DNA of 64,000 nt from JAPWJZ01 sp965279315 (GTDB lineage Bacteria; Pseudomonadota; Alphaproteobacteria; Micavibrionales; UBA2020): NCBI GenBank assembly GCA_965279315.1, contig OZ257145.1:62001-126000 (forward strand), read 5' to 3'. The notes below the pieces were generated by a model. The model did no database searches, had not been told where the DNA came from, and saw only the letters and a list, made by a program, of their open reading frames with translations. This document shows, one piece after another, positions 17,220-25,902 of this stretch. Both the position numbers and the translations under genes were made by a program. Numbering within the stretch: position 1 is the first letter of the stretch; each line of letters begins with the position of its first letter.

Positions 17220-17933
17220 ATGCGGGTGCTGCTTATTGAAGACGACCAGTCCACGGCAAAGAGCATCGAGCTGATGCTCAAGTCTGACGGATATGTCGTT
17301 GATGCGACCGATATGGGCGAAGACGGCCTCGAAATCGGCAAGCTCTACGAATACGACATCATCATCCTCGACCTCATGCTCCCCGACCTTGACGGTTATG
17401 AAGTACTGAAGCGCCTGCGCGCGGCGAAGGTGGAGACGCCCATCCTGATCCTTTCCGGCCTGTCGGAACTCGACAGCAAACTGAAAGGCCTCGGCTTCGG
17501 CGCCGACGATTACCTGACCAAGCCTTTCGACAAGCGCGAACTGATGGCGCGTATCCAGGCGATCGTCCGCCGCTCCAAGGGCCATGCGCAAAGCATCATC
17601 AAGACCGGCCCCATCACGGTCAACCTCGATGCCCGCACGGTGGAAGTCGACAGCAAGCAGCTGCACCTCACCTCGAAAGAATACGGCATCATCGAGCTTC
17701 TCTCGCTCCGCAAGGGATCGACGCTGACCAAGGAAATGTTCCTCAACCACCTCTATGGCGGCATGGACGAGCCTGAAGTCAAGATCATCGACGTGTTCAT
17801 CTGCAAGCTGCGCAAGAAGATTGAAAAGATCATGCCCGATGGCGGCGGCTGCATCGAAACGGTCTGGGGACGCGGCTATGTGCTGCGCGATCCGGCAGGC
17901 GCGACCGCCGGCAAGGAAACGGCGAACGCGTAA
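17220..17933 (+). CDS. ctrA: Cell-cycle response regulator CtrA
   Basis: 237 residues. The receiver domain has acidic pocket E7/D8/D9, phosphorylation site D51 (IIILDLMLPDLDGYE) and KPF near 105. The OmpR-type winged helix follows from about 120 and holds the CtrA-typical SKEYGIIELLSLRKG and GGMDEPEVKIIDVFICKLRKKI stretches. CtrA is the essential alphaproteobacterial master regulator of cell cycle, flagellar and division genes, phosphorylated by CckA through ChpT. The C-terminus ends in small residues (ANA), similar to the Ala-Ala end that makes Caulobacter CtrA a ClpXP substrate. chpT lies 6 kb away in the same window. Confidence 0.97.
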   Translation: MRVLLIEDDQSTAKSIELMLKSDGYVVDATDMGEDGLEIGKLYEYDIIILDLMLPDLDGYEVLKRLRAAKVETPILILSGLSELDSKLKGLGFGADDYLTKPFDKRELMARIQAIVRRSKGHAQSIIKTGPITVNLDARTVEVDSKQLHLTSKEYGIIELLSLRKGSTLTKEMFLNHLYGGMDEPEVKIIDVFICKLRKKIEKIMPDGGGCIETVWGRGYVLRDPAGATAGKETANA

Positions 17934-17962
17934 TTAAAAGTTTTAGGGTTCTTCCCGAAAAG

Positions 17963-17991
17963 AACGGCTGCATTCGTGCAGCCGTTTTTTT
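17963..17991 (+). terminator. Terminator of ctrA
   Basis: A perfect 10-bp stem (AACGGCTGCA / TGCAGCCGTT) with a TTCG tetraloop, followed by TTTTT. This is a textbook strong terminator 30 bp after the ctrA stop codon. It is followed at once by a tandem array of shorter hairpins. Confidence 0.95.
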
Positions 17992-18090
17992 GTTTGGCGC
18001 ATGTTTGCGCCGTTTTTTGTTTGGTGCATGTTTGCGCCGTTTTTTGTTTGGTGCATGTCTGCGCCGTTTTTTATTGGCGCATGTCTGCGC
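17992..18090. repeat. 27-bp tandem repeat of terminator-like hairpins, 3.7 units
   Basis: Units at 17992-18018, 18019-18045 and 18046-18072, plus a partial at 18073-18090. Each is about GTTTGGYGCATGTYTGCGCC followed by GTTTTTT. Each unit folds into a 6-bp stem (GGCGCA / TGCGCC, with one G-U pair in units 2 and 3) with a 4-nt loop. In the full units the stem is followed by G and six T residues. The array lies in the gap between convergent ctrA and cheR, directly behind the main ctrA terminator. Confidence 0.9.
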
Positions 18091-18091
18091 T

Positions 18092-18910
18092 TTAAGTTGC
18101 GTCGCTGCGCATATACCCGCCCATCACGCCATCCAGCAGTTTCAGCCCGGCAGCCTCCGCCGGCGGGGTTTCCGCTGCGCCCAGCATCAGCACGCCATCC
18201 CGCCGCAAATTGGCGCGGATGTCGGACAGCACGGCAAGGCGCGTGGCGGCGTCGAAATAGATCAGCACATTGCGGCACAGGATCAGGTCGAACTGCCCCA
18301 GATGCCCGACGCCGTCCAGCAGGTTCATCTGCCGGAATTTCACCACATCGCGGATATGCGGTTTCAGCACCCATTCTTCGTCGCAGCGGCTGAAATGGCG
18401 CAGCAGCGTTGCAGCGGGCACGCCGCGCTGCGCCTCGAACGCGCTGTAACTTGCGGCCTTGGCCTTTTCCAGCACCTGATGCGAAATGTCGGTCGCGATG
18501 ATGTCGTATTTCCATCCCGCATGGGCAACGCCCATATCGTGCAGCAGCATGGCGATGGAATACGCCTCCTGCCCGCTCGCGCAGCCCGCCGACCAGATGC
18601 GCAGGGTTTTGTCCACGCGGTTGCGCATCAGCGCGGGCAGCGCCTTTTCCTGCAACTGGCGGAACGGCAGCATGTCGCGGAAAAAAGATGTCTCGTGCGT
18701 CGACATCGCCTCCACCACATCGCGCAGTATTTGCGGCGATCCCATGCGGATTTCGCGCGCGACGCCGGCAAGGTCGTCGACGCCATAGCGGTCGGCCACG
18801 GGCATCAGCCGCGATTTCAGCAAATATTCCTGCCCCGGCGCCAGCACAAGGCCGGATTCACGCCGCAGCACATCGACGAACAGCAGCAGGTCTTGCGGGT
18901 GCAAATTCAT
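18092..18910 (-). CDS. cheR: Chemotaxis protein methyltransferase CheR
   Basis: 272 residues. The N-terminal helical domain (SRLMPVADRYG) is followed by the SAM-dependent methyltransferase domain with motif I WSAGCASGQEAYSIA, the ETSFFRD motif and FDLILCRNVLIYFD. CheR adds methyl groups to receptor glutamates using SAM. Its start overlaps the cheB stop by 4 bp, and it is the last gene of the cheA-W-Y-B-R operon. No chemoreceptor gene is in the window. Confidence 0.96.
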   Translation of the reverse strand: MNLHPQDLLLFVDVLRRESGLVLAPGQEYLLKSRLMPVADRYGVDDLAGVAREIRMGSPQILRDVVEAMSTHETSFFRDMLPFRQLQEKALPALMRNRVDKTLRIWSAGCASGQEAYSIAMLLHDMGVAHAGWKYDIIATDISHQVLEKAKAASYSAFEAQRGVPAATLLRHFSRCDEEWVLKPHIRDVVKFRQMNLLDGVGHLGQFDLILCRNVLIYFDAATRLAVLSDIRANLRRDGVLMLGAAETPPAEAAGLKLLDGVMGGYMRSDAT

Positions 18911-19989
18911 GCCGGCACCTTCAAGCGCCGCAGCAGCGCGGCGGCCATCTCATCCAGCGGCACGGTTTGCGCGCTCAGCCCCGCCTGCACGACAGCGCCC
19001 GGCATGCCCCAGACGACGCTGGATGCCTCGTCCTGCGTCACAACTGTGCCGCCCGCATCAACGACAGCGCGGCAGCCTGCAACGGTATCCGTGCCCATGC
19101 CTGTCAGCACCGCCACCAGCAATTTTGCGCCATATGATTTCGCCAGGCTGCGCAGCATCGGGTCGGCGGCGGGGCGGCAAAAATGTTCGGGCAATTCCTG
19201 GTTGAGCGATATGCGGCGAACCCCGTCAGACCCATCGACCGTCAGATGGTAATTGCCGGGCGCGACATACACGCGGCCCGCCACGACCGCTTCGCCATCC
19301 ACGGCCTCGCGGCAATCCAGCCCCGTCGTCTGCGTGATATTTTCCGCCAGCAGCGCGGTGAAACCCGCGGGCATATGCTGCGTGATGAAAACCGGCACGC
19401 TGGGCGGCGGCAACCCGCCCAGCACCTTCAGCAATGCCAGCGGCCCGCCGGTCGAGGCGCAGATGGCAAGCGCGGCGGGCGCATCCGGCGGCGCATCACG
19501 CTCTACAACCCTTGGTGGTGGAGGCGGCGAAAAAAAAGGCGCGGCTTCTGCGGGTTTGGCGCGCAGGCGTCCCAGCACTTTCACGCGCTGTATCAGCTCG
19601 TCGCGGAACGGCCCGGGGTCGGACAGGTCATGCACATTGGGTTTGCCAAGGCAGTCGACCGCGCCCAGCGCAAGGCATTTGAGCGCCAGCGCCGCGTTTT
19701 CGCGCGTCTTGGTGGATGCGACAATGATGGGCAGCTTCGGGTTTGCCGCCAGCAATAAAGGCAGCGCGGTGATGCCGTCCATCACCGGCATTTCAAGGTC
19801 GAGGATCACGACATCCGGCGCTGCCTCGGCCAGTTCCTGCAACGCCGCCTGCCCGTTCGGCACCGCCGCCGTCACCTTGATCGCAGGATCGGTTTCGAGG
19901 AAGCGGGTCAAAAATCCGCGCACGATGCTGGAATCATCGACCACCATCACGCGCACGATACCGGAAATGTTTTTTCCCGACTTCGGCAT
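18907..19989 (-). CDS. cheB: Chemotaxis response regulator methylesterase CheB
   Basis: 360 residues. The receiver domain has phosphorylation site D64 (VILDLEMPVMDG). A proline-rich linker at about 150-165 leads to the methylesterase domain, with catalytic Ser in ICASTGGP, His in TQHMPAGF and Asp in LTGMGTDTVAG. CheB removes methyl groups from receptors when phosphorylated by CheA. The gene follows cheY by 4 bp and overlaps cheR. Confidence 0.96.
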   Translation of the reverse strand: MPKSGKNISGIVRVMVVDDSSIVRGFLTRFLETDPAIKVTAAVPNGQAALQELAEAAPDVVILDLEMPVMDGITALPLLLAANPKLPIIVASTKTRENAALALKCLALGAVDCLGKPNVHDLSDPGPFRDELIQRVKVLGRLRAKPAEAAPFFSPPPPPRVVERDAPPDAPAALAICASTGGPLALLKVLGGLPPPSVPVFITQHMPAGFTALLAENITQTTGLDCREAVDGEAVVAGRVYVAPGNYHLTVDGSDGVRRISLNQELPEHFCRPAADPMLRSLAKSYGAKLLVAVLTGMGTDTVAGCRAVVDAGGTVVTQDEASSVVWGMPGAVVQAGLSAQTVPLDEMAAALLRRLKVPA

Positions 19990-19993
19990 GGCG

Positions 19994-20359
19994 TTACAGC
20001 ACGCCGACCTGGCGGAACTTGGTCTTCAGGATATCGCGGTCGAAGGGTTTCATGATGTATTCGTCCGCCCCCGCTTCCAGCGCCTCCTGTATCTGCGCCA
20101 TTTCGCTGTGGGTGCTGCAGAAGATGATCTTGATGTCCTCGCCGCCCGGAAATTCCCGCAGGGTTTTCAGGCAGTCGATGCCGTTCATCACCGGCATGTT
20201 CCAGTCGAGCAGCATCACATCGGGCATTTTTAGCTTGCACGCGTCCAGCGCCTGCTGGCCGTCTTCGGCCTGCGTGCATTCGAAACCGATTTCCTCCAGC
20301 AGCTTGCTGGCAAGGCGGCGCACAATACTGCTGTCATCGACGATAAGGCACGTTTTCAT
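19994..20359 (-). CDS. cheY: Chemotaxis response regulator CheY
   Basis: 121 residues, a single receiver domain: D8/D9 acidic pocket, phosphorylation site D52 (VMLLDWNMPVMNG) and the conserved K in IMKPFD. It has no output domain. It overlaps the cheW stop by ATGA and lies between cheW and cheB. It is the likely motor-binding CheY, although alphaproteobacteria often have several and this may be one of them. Confidence 0.92.
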   Translation of the reverse strand: MKTCLIVDDSSIVRRLASKLLEEIGFECTQAEDGQQALDACKLKMPDVMLLDWNMPVMNGIDCLKTLREFPGGEDIKIIFCSTHSEMAQIQEALEAGADEYIMKPFDRDILKTKFRQVGVL

Positions 20360-20838
20360 TTCTTCTCCGCAGCGGTTATCGCGTCGTCAGGTTGGCAGAG
20401 CGTGGCGATCATGCCCTTCACGTCCAGCTGCGCCAGCAATTCGCCGCCGCTTTGCCAGACGCCCGTGACCGACCTGCGCCAATTGGCGTCAAGGACCGGC
20501 GGCACGGGGCCTGCCTTCCCCTCCAGCGATAATACCTCCCCGACGCTGTCCACCGCAAGGCAGTACAGGTCGCCGTTATGCTCGATCACCAATGACATGC
20601 TTGCGGAAATGTTTGATGCGCCGGCGGCGCGGCGCGGCGCGTCCGGCAATTCCAGATAACGGCGCAGGCTGACGGCAAGCGCAATGCGCCCGCGCAGGTT
20701 CAATATGCCGATTATGGCAGGCGCGGCGCGCGGCACGGGGGTCAGCCGCTGCCCGCCGCGGATGACGTCATGCACGTCGAGCGCGGGAATGCCGCAGAGC
20801 TGCCCCGCGAGCCTAAATGACAATATCTGGGTGGTCAT
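20356..20838 (-). CDS. cheW: Chemotaxis coupling protein CheW
   Basis: 160 residues with the CheW fold: LSFRLAGQLCGIPALDVHDVIR at the start and IIGILNLRGRIALAVSLRRYL in the middle. CheW couples CheA to chemoreceptors. It begins inside the end of cheA (26-bp overlap) and ends overlapping cheY. Confidence 0.95.
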   Translation of the reverse strand: MTTQILSFRLAGQLCGIPALDVHDVIRGGQRLTPVPRAAPAIIGILNLRGRIALAVSLRRYLELPDAPRRAAGASNISASMSLVIEHNGDLYCLAVDSVGEVLSLEGKAGPVPPVLDANWRRSVTGVWQSGGELLAQLDVKGMIATLCQPDDAITAAEKK

Positions 20839-22882
20839 GCTGTAACCCTTCGCGCGCGCGGCGGATCAGCCACGGCGCATCCATCACATCGACCGCATGG
20901 CCGGCGGCAAGCGCGCTGCCCAGCGACCGCCATCCCGGCCCCGATCCCGATTCCTGTTTCAGCGCGACATCGGGCAGCGCATCGACCACCCCCAGCACGC
21001 TGTCGAAAATGACGCCCGCCTGCGCATCGCCGTCGCGTATCACCAATACCGGCTGGCGTTTGCCAGCCGGCGCACAGCCCGGATAGGCGATCAGCGGCAG
21101 CAACCCGTCGCGATAAGGTATCACCTGCAACCCGCCCGCGTTTTCAACCGTCGACATGTCGATGCGTTCAATCCGCGACAGGTATTCCAGCGGCACGGCG
21201 CGGTCAGACCCCGCACCCGCGCGGAACAGCAGCGCCGGATGCTTGCGCTCGGCGATAGCCACAATTTCATCAGCCACCGGTTTGGGCGCAGGCTCGATAT
21301 TGGCGGCGCGCGCGATGCCGGAGGGGTCCGCGATCAGCACAACGCCGCCGTCGCCCAGCACGGCATTGCCGGAAAACAGGCGTAACCGCTGCAGCGCGGG
21401 CGACAGCGGCTTCACCACGATTTCTTCCGCATTCGCGATGCCGTCGCAAATGATGCCGAACACCCCGCCCCCGCCCACATGCAGGATCACGACAAAGGGG
21501 TTGAGCGCCTTTGCGGCCTGCTCATCCGCGCCAAAGACAGTTTGCAACGATACCAGCGGCACCATCTGGCCACGGAGCGGCAGGAATTTCGCGCGGTCGA
21601 TGCGCTGTATTTTATGCACGCCGCCGCGTTTCAGCGCGACGACCTCGCGCACCGCGTTACGCGGTATAGCGTATCTTTCGCCATCCGTTTTCACGATCAG
21701 CGCGGGGATGATGGCGAGCGTCAGCGGGATGCGCATCGTGACGACCGCACCCTTGCCCGCGACCGATGCCAGTTCGACCGTACCGCCGATTTTTTCGATA
21801 TTGGCGCGCACCACATCCATGCCGACGCCGCGCCCCGACAAAGCAGTGACTTCAGCCGCTGTGCTGAAACCCGGCGCGAAGACCAGCTGCTGCACCTGCG
21901 ACGCGGTCAGGCTGCGGCCGCGCGTGGCGGGCACAAGGCCGCTTTCAATCGCCTTTTGCAGGATGACGGATTCATCCAGCCCGCGCCCGTCATCGGACAC
22001 ATCGATCACCACCTGCCCGCCCTCATGCCGCGCGGAGAGCAGGATCGTGCCTTCCGGCGGTTTGCCCCGCGTGACGCGCGCGGCAGGCTTTTCGATGCCA
22101 TGGTCGGCGGCGTTGCGCAGCAGGTGCGTCAGCGGGTCGCGGACCAGTTCCAGCACCTGCCTGTCGATTTCCGTCGTGCCGCCCTGCATCTCCAGCCGTA
22201 TTTTCTTGCCGAGATCGATCGCCATGTCGCGAACAAGGCGCGGCAGCTTGCCCCATAAATTCCCGACCGGCTGCATGCGCGCCTTCAGCATGCTTTGCTG
22301 AAGCGCGGAGACGGTCTTGTCAAGCCGTTGCAGCGGCTGGTGCAATTCGCCCCGCATGTGGGGCAGCAGCTGGTTGCGCGCCAGCACCAGTTCGCCCATC
22401 AGCGTCATCATGTCTTCCAGCGTATCGACGCCGATGCGCAATGATTTCGCCGACAGGTCATCCATCGCCGCGCTGAAGGCGTTCACGGCCTCCGGCATCA
22501 CTTTGCGCGAGGCGGATTCCGTGTCGAGCAGGTCGATCAGCACGCGGTCGTCGCCCGCAGGCTCGACGCCCGTCTCCGCGATGCCGCCCACGATGCCCTT
22601 GATGCGGTCGAGCGACTGCAGAATAAGCGAGACTGAATTCGTCGTCACCGGCACAGTGCCTGCGCGGTACTGGCTGAGCACGCTTTCGGCGTGATGCGTG
22701 ACGTTTTCAAGGCGCGGCAATCCCAAAAATCCGCAATTGCCCTTCACCGTATGCACAAGGCGGAAGATGCGCCCGATCAGCTCGGCATCATTCGGATTTT
22801 TTTCGAGCCGCACAAGGTCGAGGTCAAGCGCGTTCAGCTTTTCCGTCGTGTCGGTCAGGAATTCCTGCATCAGCTCGTCCAT
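20813..22882 (-). CDS. cheA: Chemotaxis histidine kinase CheA with two CheW-like domains
   Basis: 689 residues from the ATG at 22882, chosen over a TTG 27 bp upstream because AAGGAG lies 9 nt before it. HPt domain with H44 (LVHTVKGNCGFLG). There is no clear CheY-binding P2 domain; a short linker leads to the dimerisation helices (LMGELVLARNQLL). The kinase domain has N box LLRNAADHGIE, G1 DVSDDGRGLDE and GRGVGMDVV. The CheW-like regulatory domain runs from about 395 to 530. A second, more divergent CheW-like domain appears to fill residues 555-680. First gene of the chemotaxis operon. Confidence 0.95.
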   Translation of the reverse strand: MDELMQEFLTDTTEKLNALDLDLVRLEKNPNDAELIGRIFRLVHTVKGNCGFLGLPRLENVTHHAESVLSQYRAGTVPVTTNSVSLILQSLDRIKGIVGGIAETGVEPAGDDRVLIDLLDTESASRKVMPEAVNAFSAAMDDLSAKSLRIGVDTLEDMMTLMGELVLARNQLLPHMRGELHQPLQRLDKTVSALQQSMLKARMQPVGNLWGKLPRLVRDMAIDLGKKIRLEMQGGTTEIDRQVLELVRDPLTHLLRNAADHGIEKPAARVTRGKPPEGTILLSARHEGGQVVIDVSDDGRGLDESVILQKAIESGLVPATRGRSLTASQVQQLVFAPGFSTAAEVTALSGRGVGMDVVRANIEKIGGTVELASVAGKGAVVTMRIPLTLAIIPALIVKTDGERYAIPRNAVREVVALKRGGVHKIQRIDRAKFLPLRGQMVPLVSLQTVFGADEQAAKALNPFVVILHVGGGGVFGIICDGIANAEEIVVKPLSPALQRLRLFSGNAVLGDGGVVLIADPSGIARAANIEPAPKPVADEIVAIAERKHPALLFRAGAGSDRAVPLEYLSRIERIDMSTVENAGGLQVIPYRDGLLPLIAYPGCAPAGKRQPVLVIRDGDAQAGVIFDSVLGVVDALPDVALKQESGSGPGWRSLGSALAAGHAVDVMDAPWLIRRAREGLQHDHPDIVI

Positions 22883-22965
22883 GCGGACAGCCTCCTTGTA
22901 CAGGTACAAGGATGGCGCAGAAGCATTAAGTTTCGATTATGCGGCGCATACCGCCGTATGCGAAA

Positions 22966-23487
22966 TCAGCGTTTGGGTTTAAAAACCGCGGGCCGCGGGG
23001 CTTTGGTCGGTTTTTCCGTGCGCACGCCCTGCTTTTCGATATGGGCGTTGAAGGCGCGGCGGCGGCTGATATCGGGGTTTTGCGTCTCGTAACGCTCTTT
23101 CAGTTTTACCATCATCTCGTGCTTGAACTTGCCTTCGGCAAAATCAAACGGCGTCTTGTCGGCATCATTCGCCTGCGCAAGGTTGCCGTTATAAGCGAGG
23201 ACGGTCGCGGCATTTTGTTCATTGCCGCTGGTCATGGCGAAATGCACCGCCGTATTGCCGCGCGCGCCTTTCTGGTTGAGGTCTGCACCGTTGACGATCA
23301 ATTTTTGCACCAGCGCGTGATTGCCCCAGGACATCACGGTCATCAGCGCGGTGCGGTTCTGATTGTCAGTCAGTTTCAGGTCGGCGCGGCTGGCCAGCCA
23401 GTCGACCTGATCCATGTCGGGCTGGGCTTTCTGGACTTCTCTCAGCAATTCCTCGCCAAAGGCGGTGGCTTGGGGACCTGTCGGCAT
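22966..23487 (-). CDS. Ankyrin-repeat protein
   Basis: 173 residues from the ATG at 23487, which has GAGG 5 nt upstream; an earlier ATG at 23514 has no ribosome site but lies right behind a TAGAAT -10-like sequence. Three ankyrin repeats can be read: NRTALMTVMSWGNHALVQKL, GNTAVHFAMTSGNEQNAATVL and DKTPFDFAEG. The C-terminus is basic and Pro-rich (KAPRPAVFKPKR). No signal peptide or membrane segment. It lacks the C-terminal domain shared by the three ankyrin genes at 30963-34137. Partner unknown; it lies between the chemotaxis operon and chpT. Confidence 0.85.
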   Translation of the reverse strand: MPTGPQATAFGEELLREVQKAQPDMDQVDWLASRADLKLTDNQNRTALMTVMSWGNHALVQKLIVNGADLNQKGARGNTAVHFAMTSGNEQNAATVLAYNGNLAQANDADKTPFDFAEGKFKHEMMVKLKERYETQNPDISRRRAFNAHIEKQGVRTEKPTKAPRPAVFKPKR

Positions 23488-23682
23488 CGTAACCTCGAAA
23501 TTCGGGATGGGCATATTCTAGCGCGCTGGAGAATTATGTCAATCTCCGGTTGGGTAGTCCGTTTTCACAATGTTCAATAACCGTTTATTATTTTAATCAT
23601 AACACAATAATGCGAAAAGCGCAATTTAATCCCCGCAAGGATTTGACCTTGCTGGCGAATATCACGCGCGATTTTAAACGGA

Positions 23683-24324
23683 TCAGGAAGTGTGCAGCTG
23701 GAATTCCACGCGGCCGAAATCTGCCTGCGATGTCCATGACAGTTTCAGGTCAAAGACTTGGGCGAATTTTCCGGTGACATAGGCATGGACCGAACGGGGG
23801 TCGAGGTCGTCGGCGGCGGTTTCGCCGCGCAGCGCAGCCTCCGCGCCTTCGCGGAAACCGGGGTTTTTGCCGGTGACGAGGATTTTAAGGCCCTTGTTAC
23901 CCTCCAGCGCGGAGACGGCAATTTTGCCTTCGCCGTGGTTACATTCTTCGGCCAGCACCAGCAAATTCAGCAGGACCTTGAAAAACCCGCGCGGCGGCAT
24001 GGAGAATTTCACGCCGAGATCGGGCTCGAATTCGGCCTGGATGCGGCCGGATTTCAAAAGGTCGGAGAACACGTCGCGGATATCCTTGAACCCGACGTTT
24101 TTGTCGGTGCCCGCCGCGCCGTAGGACAGGCGGAACGCTTTCAGGCGGATGGAGGCCTGCAGCGCGCTGTCGGCGATCAGCTTCATCGCCTCTTCGCCCG
24201 CGTCGTCACCCAGCTCCTGCATCAGTTCCACGCCGTTGCTGACTGCGCCCACGGGGCTGACCAGGTCGTGGCAGATGCGCGATGCGATCAATTCCATCAC
24301 GCGCGGGCTCAGCAGGACATCCAT
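23683..24324 (-). CDS. chpT: Histidine phosphotransferase ChpT
   Basis: 213 residues. The phosphoaccepting histidine is H19 in RICHDLVSPVGAVSNGVELM, the ChpT signature. The DHp-like hairpin is followed by a degenerate ATPase-like domain without nucleotide-binding boxes, as in Caulobacter and Brucella ChpT. ChpT passes phosphate from CckA to CtrA and CpdR. It follows the phosphomannomutase gene by 22 bp on the same strand, so they may be cotranscribed. The ATG has GGGG upstream. Confidence 0.92.
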   Translation of the reverse strand: MDVLLSPRVMELIASRICHDLVSPVGAVSNGVELMQELGDDAGEEAMKLIADSALQASIRLKAFRLSYGAAGTDKNVGFKDIRDVFSDLLKSGRIQAEFEPDLGVKFSMPPRGFFKVLLNLLVLAEECNHGEGKIAVSALEGNKGLKILVTGKNPGFREGAEAALRGETAADDLDPRSVHAYVTGKFAQVFDLKLSWTSQADFGRVEFQLHTS

Positions 24325-24346
24325 GATATACCCCTATGTTTCGTTG

Positions 24347-25756
24347 TTAGAACGGCGATCCGATGCCGCTTTGTTTCAGCTGGTCGATCAACTGGTTTTT
24401 CAAACGCTCCAGCCCTTCGGCGTTAAAGCCTTCGGCGCGGATGGTCAGCGCGTCTTCGGTGTTCGACGGGCGCATCAGCCACCAGCCGTCGGGCGTCGTC
24501 ACGCGCACGCCATCGATGTCGATGATTTCCACATCCTTCGCCGCTTCCTGTTTCAGGCGCGCCTTGATTTCGGGCGCGATGTCGAACTTGCGCTCCGCCG
24601 GCACATGGAAGCGGATTTCGGGGGTGTTCTGCATCTTCGGCAGGTGCGCCGTCAGCTCAGACAGCGACTTGCCGGAATGGCTCAGGATGTTCAGCAGCCG
24701 CACGGCATCATAAATCGCATCGTCAAAGCCGTAATATTTATCGGCAAAGCAGATATGTCCCGCAAGCTCGCCCGCCAGCGGCGCGTTCAATTCGCGCATC
24801 TTCTGCTTGATCAGCGAATGGCCGGTGATCCACATCACGGGCTTGCCGCCCAGGCGCGCGATTTCATCAAATAGCACGCGGCTGCATTTCACATCGGCGA
24901 TGATGTATGCGCCGGGATGGGTTTTCAAAACTTCCTGCGCATAGACCGCCATCAGCAGGTCTGCCCACAAAATGCTGCCATCGCCATCGACCGCCCCGAT
25001 ACGATCTGCATCGCCGTCGAAAGCGATGCCCACATCGGCCTTCACATCCTTGACCAGTTTTTGCAGGTCGACAAGGTTTTTCGCGACTGTCGGATCGGGG
25101 TGGTGGTTGGGGAATGTGCCGTCGATTTCGTCGTAAATCAGCGTATGTTTGCCGGGCAGTTTCTTGACCATGCGGCGCAAAATCTCGCCCGCCGCGCCAT
25201 TGCCGTTATCCCATGCCACATTCAAATCTTTCGGGCCGTCATAGGCGGCGACCAGACGGTCCACATAGGTGTCCTGAATATCAATCGTCGTGACAGTGCC
25301 CTGCCCCGTTTCGAAATCGCCGTCGGCGACCATCTTGCCGAGTTTCTGGATGTCCGCGCCAAAGAACGACTGGTCCTTGAACGTCATCTTGATGCCGTTA
25401 TACGACAGCGGGCTGTGCGAGCCGGTAATTTGAATGGCCGCATCGAGGCCGCGCGACTTCATCGTGAAATACGCCATCGGCGTCGGGCCAAGGCCAATCG
25501 CCTCGACCGTCAGTCCGCAGTCGATCAACCCGCGAATGGCGTTCTCGGCGAATTCGGGGGAGCTTTCGCGGCCGTCATAACCCACCGCAATCGTCTTGCC
25601 GCCCTTGCGCTTCAGGACCGTGCCGAAGCCGCGGCCGATGAAATAGCAGTCATCCGCCTTGAGCGTGTTGCCCACCGTGCCGCGGATGTCGTATTCGCGC
25701 AGGATGCTTTTGTCGAAGATGTGGGTGGCGGCGAAGGTTTTCTGGGCTGTCTGCAT
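24347..25756 (-). CDS. Phosphomannomutase/phosphoglucomutase
   Basis: 469 residues from the ATG at 25756 (a TTG 6 bp upstream is less likely). The alpha-D-phosphohexomutase family is clear: N-terminal REYDIRGTVGN, the phosphoserine loop ITGSHSPLSYNG, where most relatives have SHNP, the metal-binding DGDADRIGAVDGDG, and the sugar-binding RPSNTEDALTIR at the C-terminus. It interconverts hexose 1- and 6-phosphates for LPS, exopolysaccharide or glycan precursors (AlgC/ManB/Pgm type). Substrate preference cannot be read from sequence. Confidence 0.93.
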   Translation of the reverse strand: MQTAQKTFAATHIFDKSILREYDIRGTVGNTLKADDCYFIGRGFGTVLKRKGGKTIAVGYDGRESSPEFAENAIRGLIDCGLTVEAIGLGPTPMAYFTMKSRGLDAAIQITGSHSPLSYNGIKMTFKDQSFFGADIQKLGKMVADGDFETGQGTVTTIDIQDTYVDRLVAAYDGPKDLNVAWDNGNGAAGEILRRMVKKLPGKHTLIYDEIDGTFPNHHPDPTVAKNLVDLQKLVKDVKADVGIAFDGDADRIGAVDGDGSILWADLLMAVYAQEVLKTHPGAYIIADVKCSRVLFDEIARLGGKPVMWITGHSLIKQKMRELNAPLAGELAGHICFADKYYGFDDAIYDAVRLLNILSHSGKSLSELTAHLPKMQNTPEIRFHVPAERKFDIAPEIKARLKQEAAKDVEIIDIDGVRVTTPDGWWLMRPSNTEDALTIRAEGFNAEGLERLKNQLIDQLKQSGIGSPF

Positions 25757-25902
25757 GGTCAATTATTCCGGAAACTAATGTGTTTATAGTGTCATTAGTT
25801 TTATCGCACCCCACCCTTCCTCGCAAGCAAACGCGCCCCTTACAGTTTTCATATTGCCATGGTATATTATTTCACTATATTGGAACTCTTAACCAGATTC
25901 TA

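Noticed and set aside
17992..18090. CRISPR-like array
   Set aside because: The units are directly adjacent with no unique spacers, and each is a terminator-like hairpin.
17943..18515. Minus-strand frame with repeated NGAxMHQTK units
   Set aside because: The repeats come from the noncoding terminator array, and the rest is another frame of cheR.
23515..23540. Promoter TTGACA / TAGAAT before the ankyrin gene at 22966
   Set aside because: Elements are near consensus but the spacer is only 14 bp, too short for normal sigma-70 use; kept only as a remark on the start choice.
18910..23580. Several plus-strand frames opposite the chemotaxis genes
   Set aside because: cheA, cheW, cheY, cheB and cheR occupy the minus strand without gaps and the plus frames have no recognisable domain.
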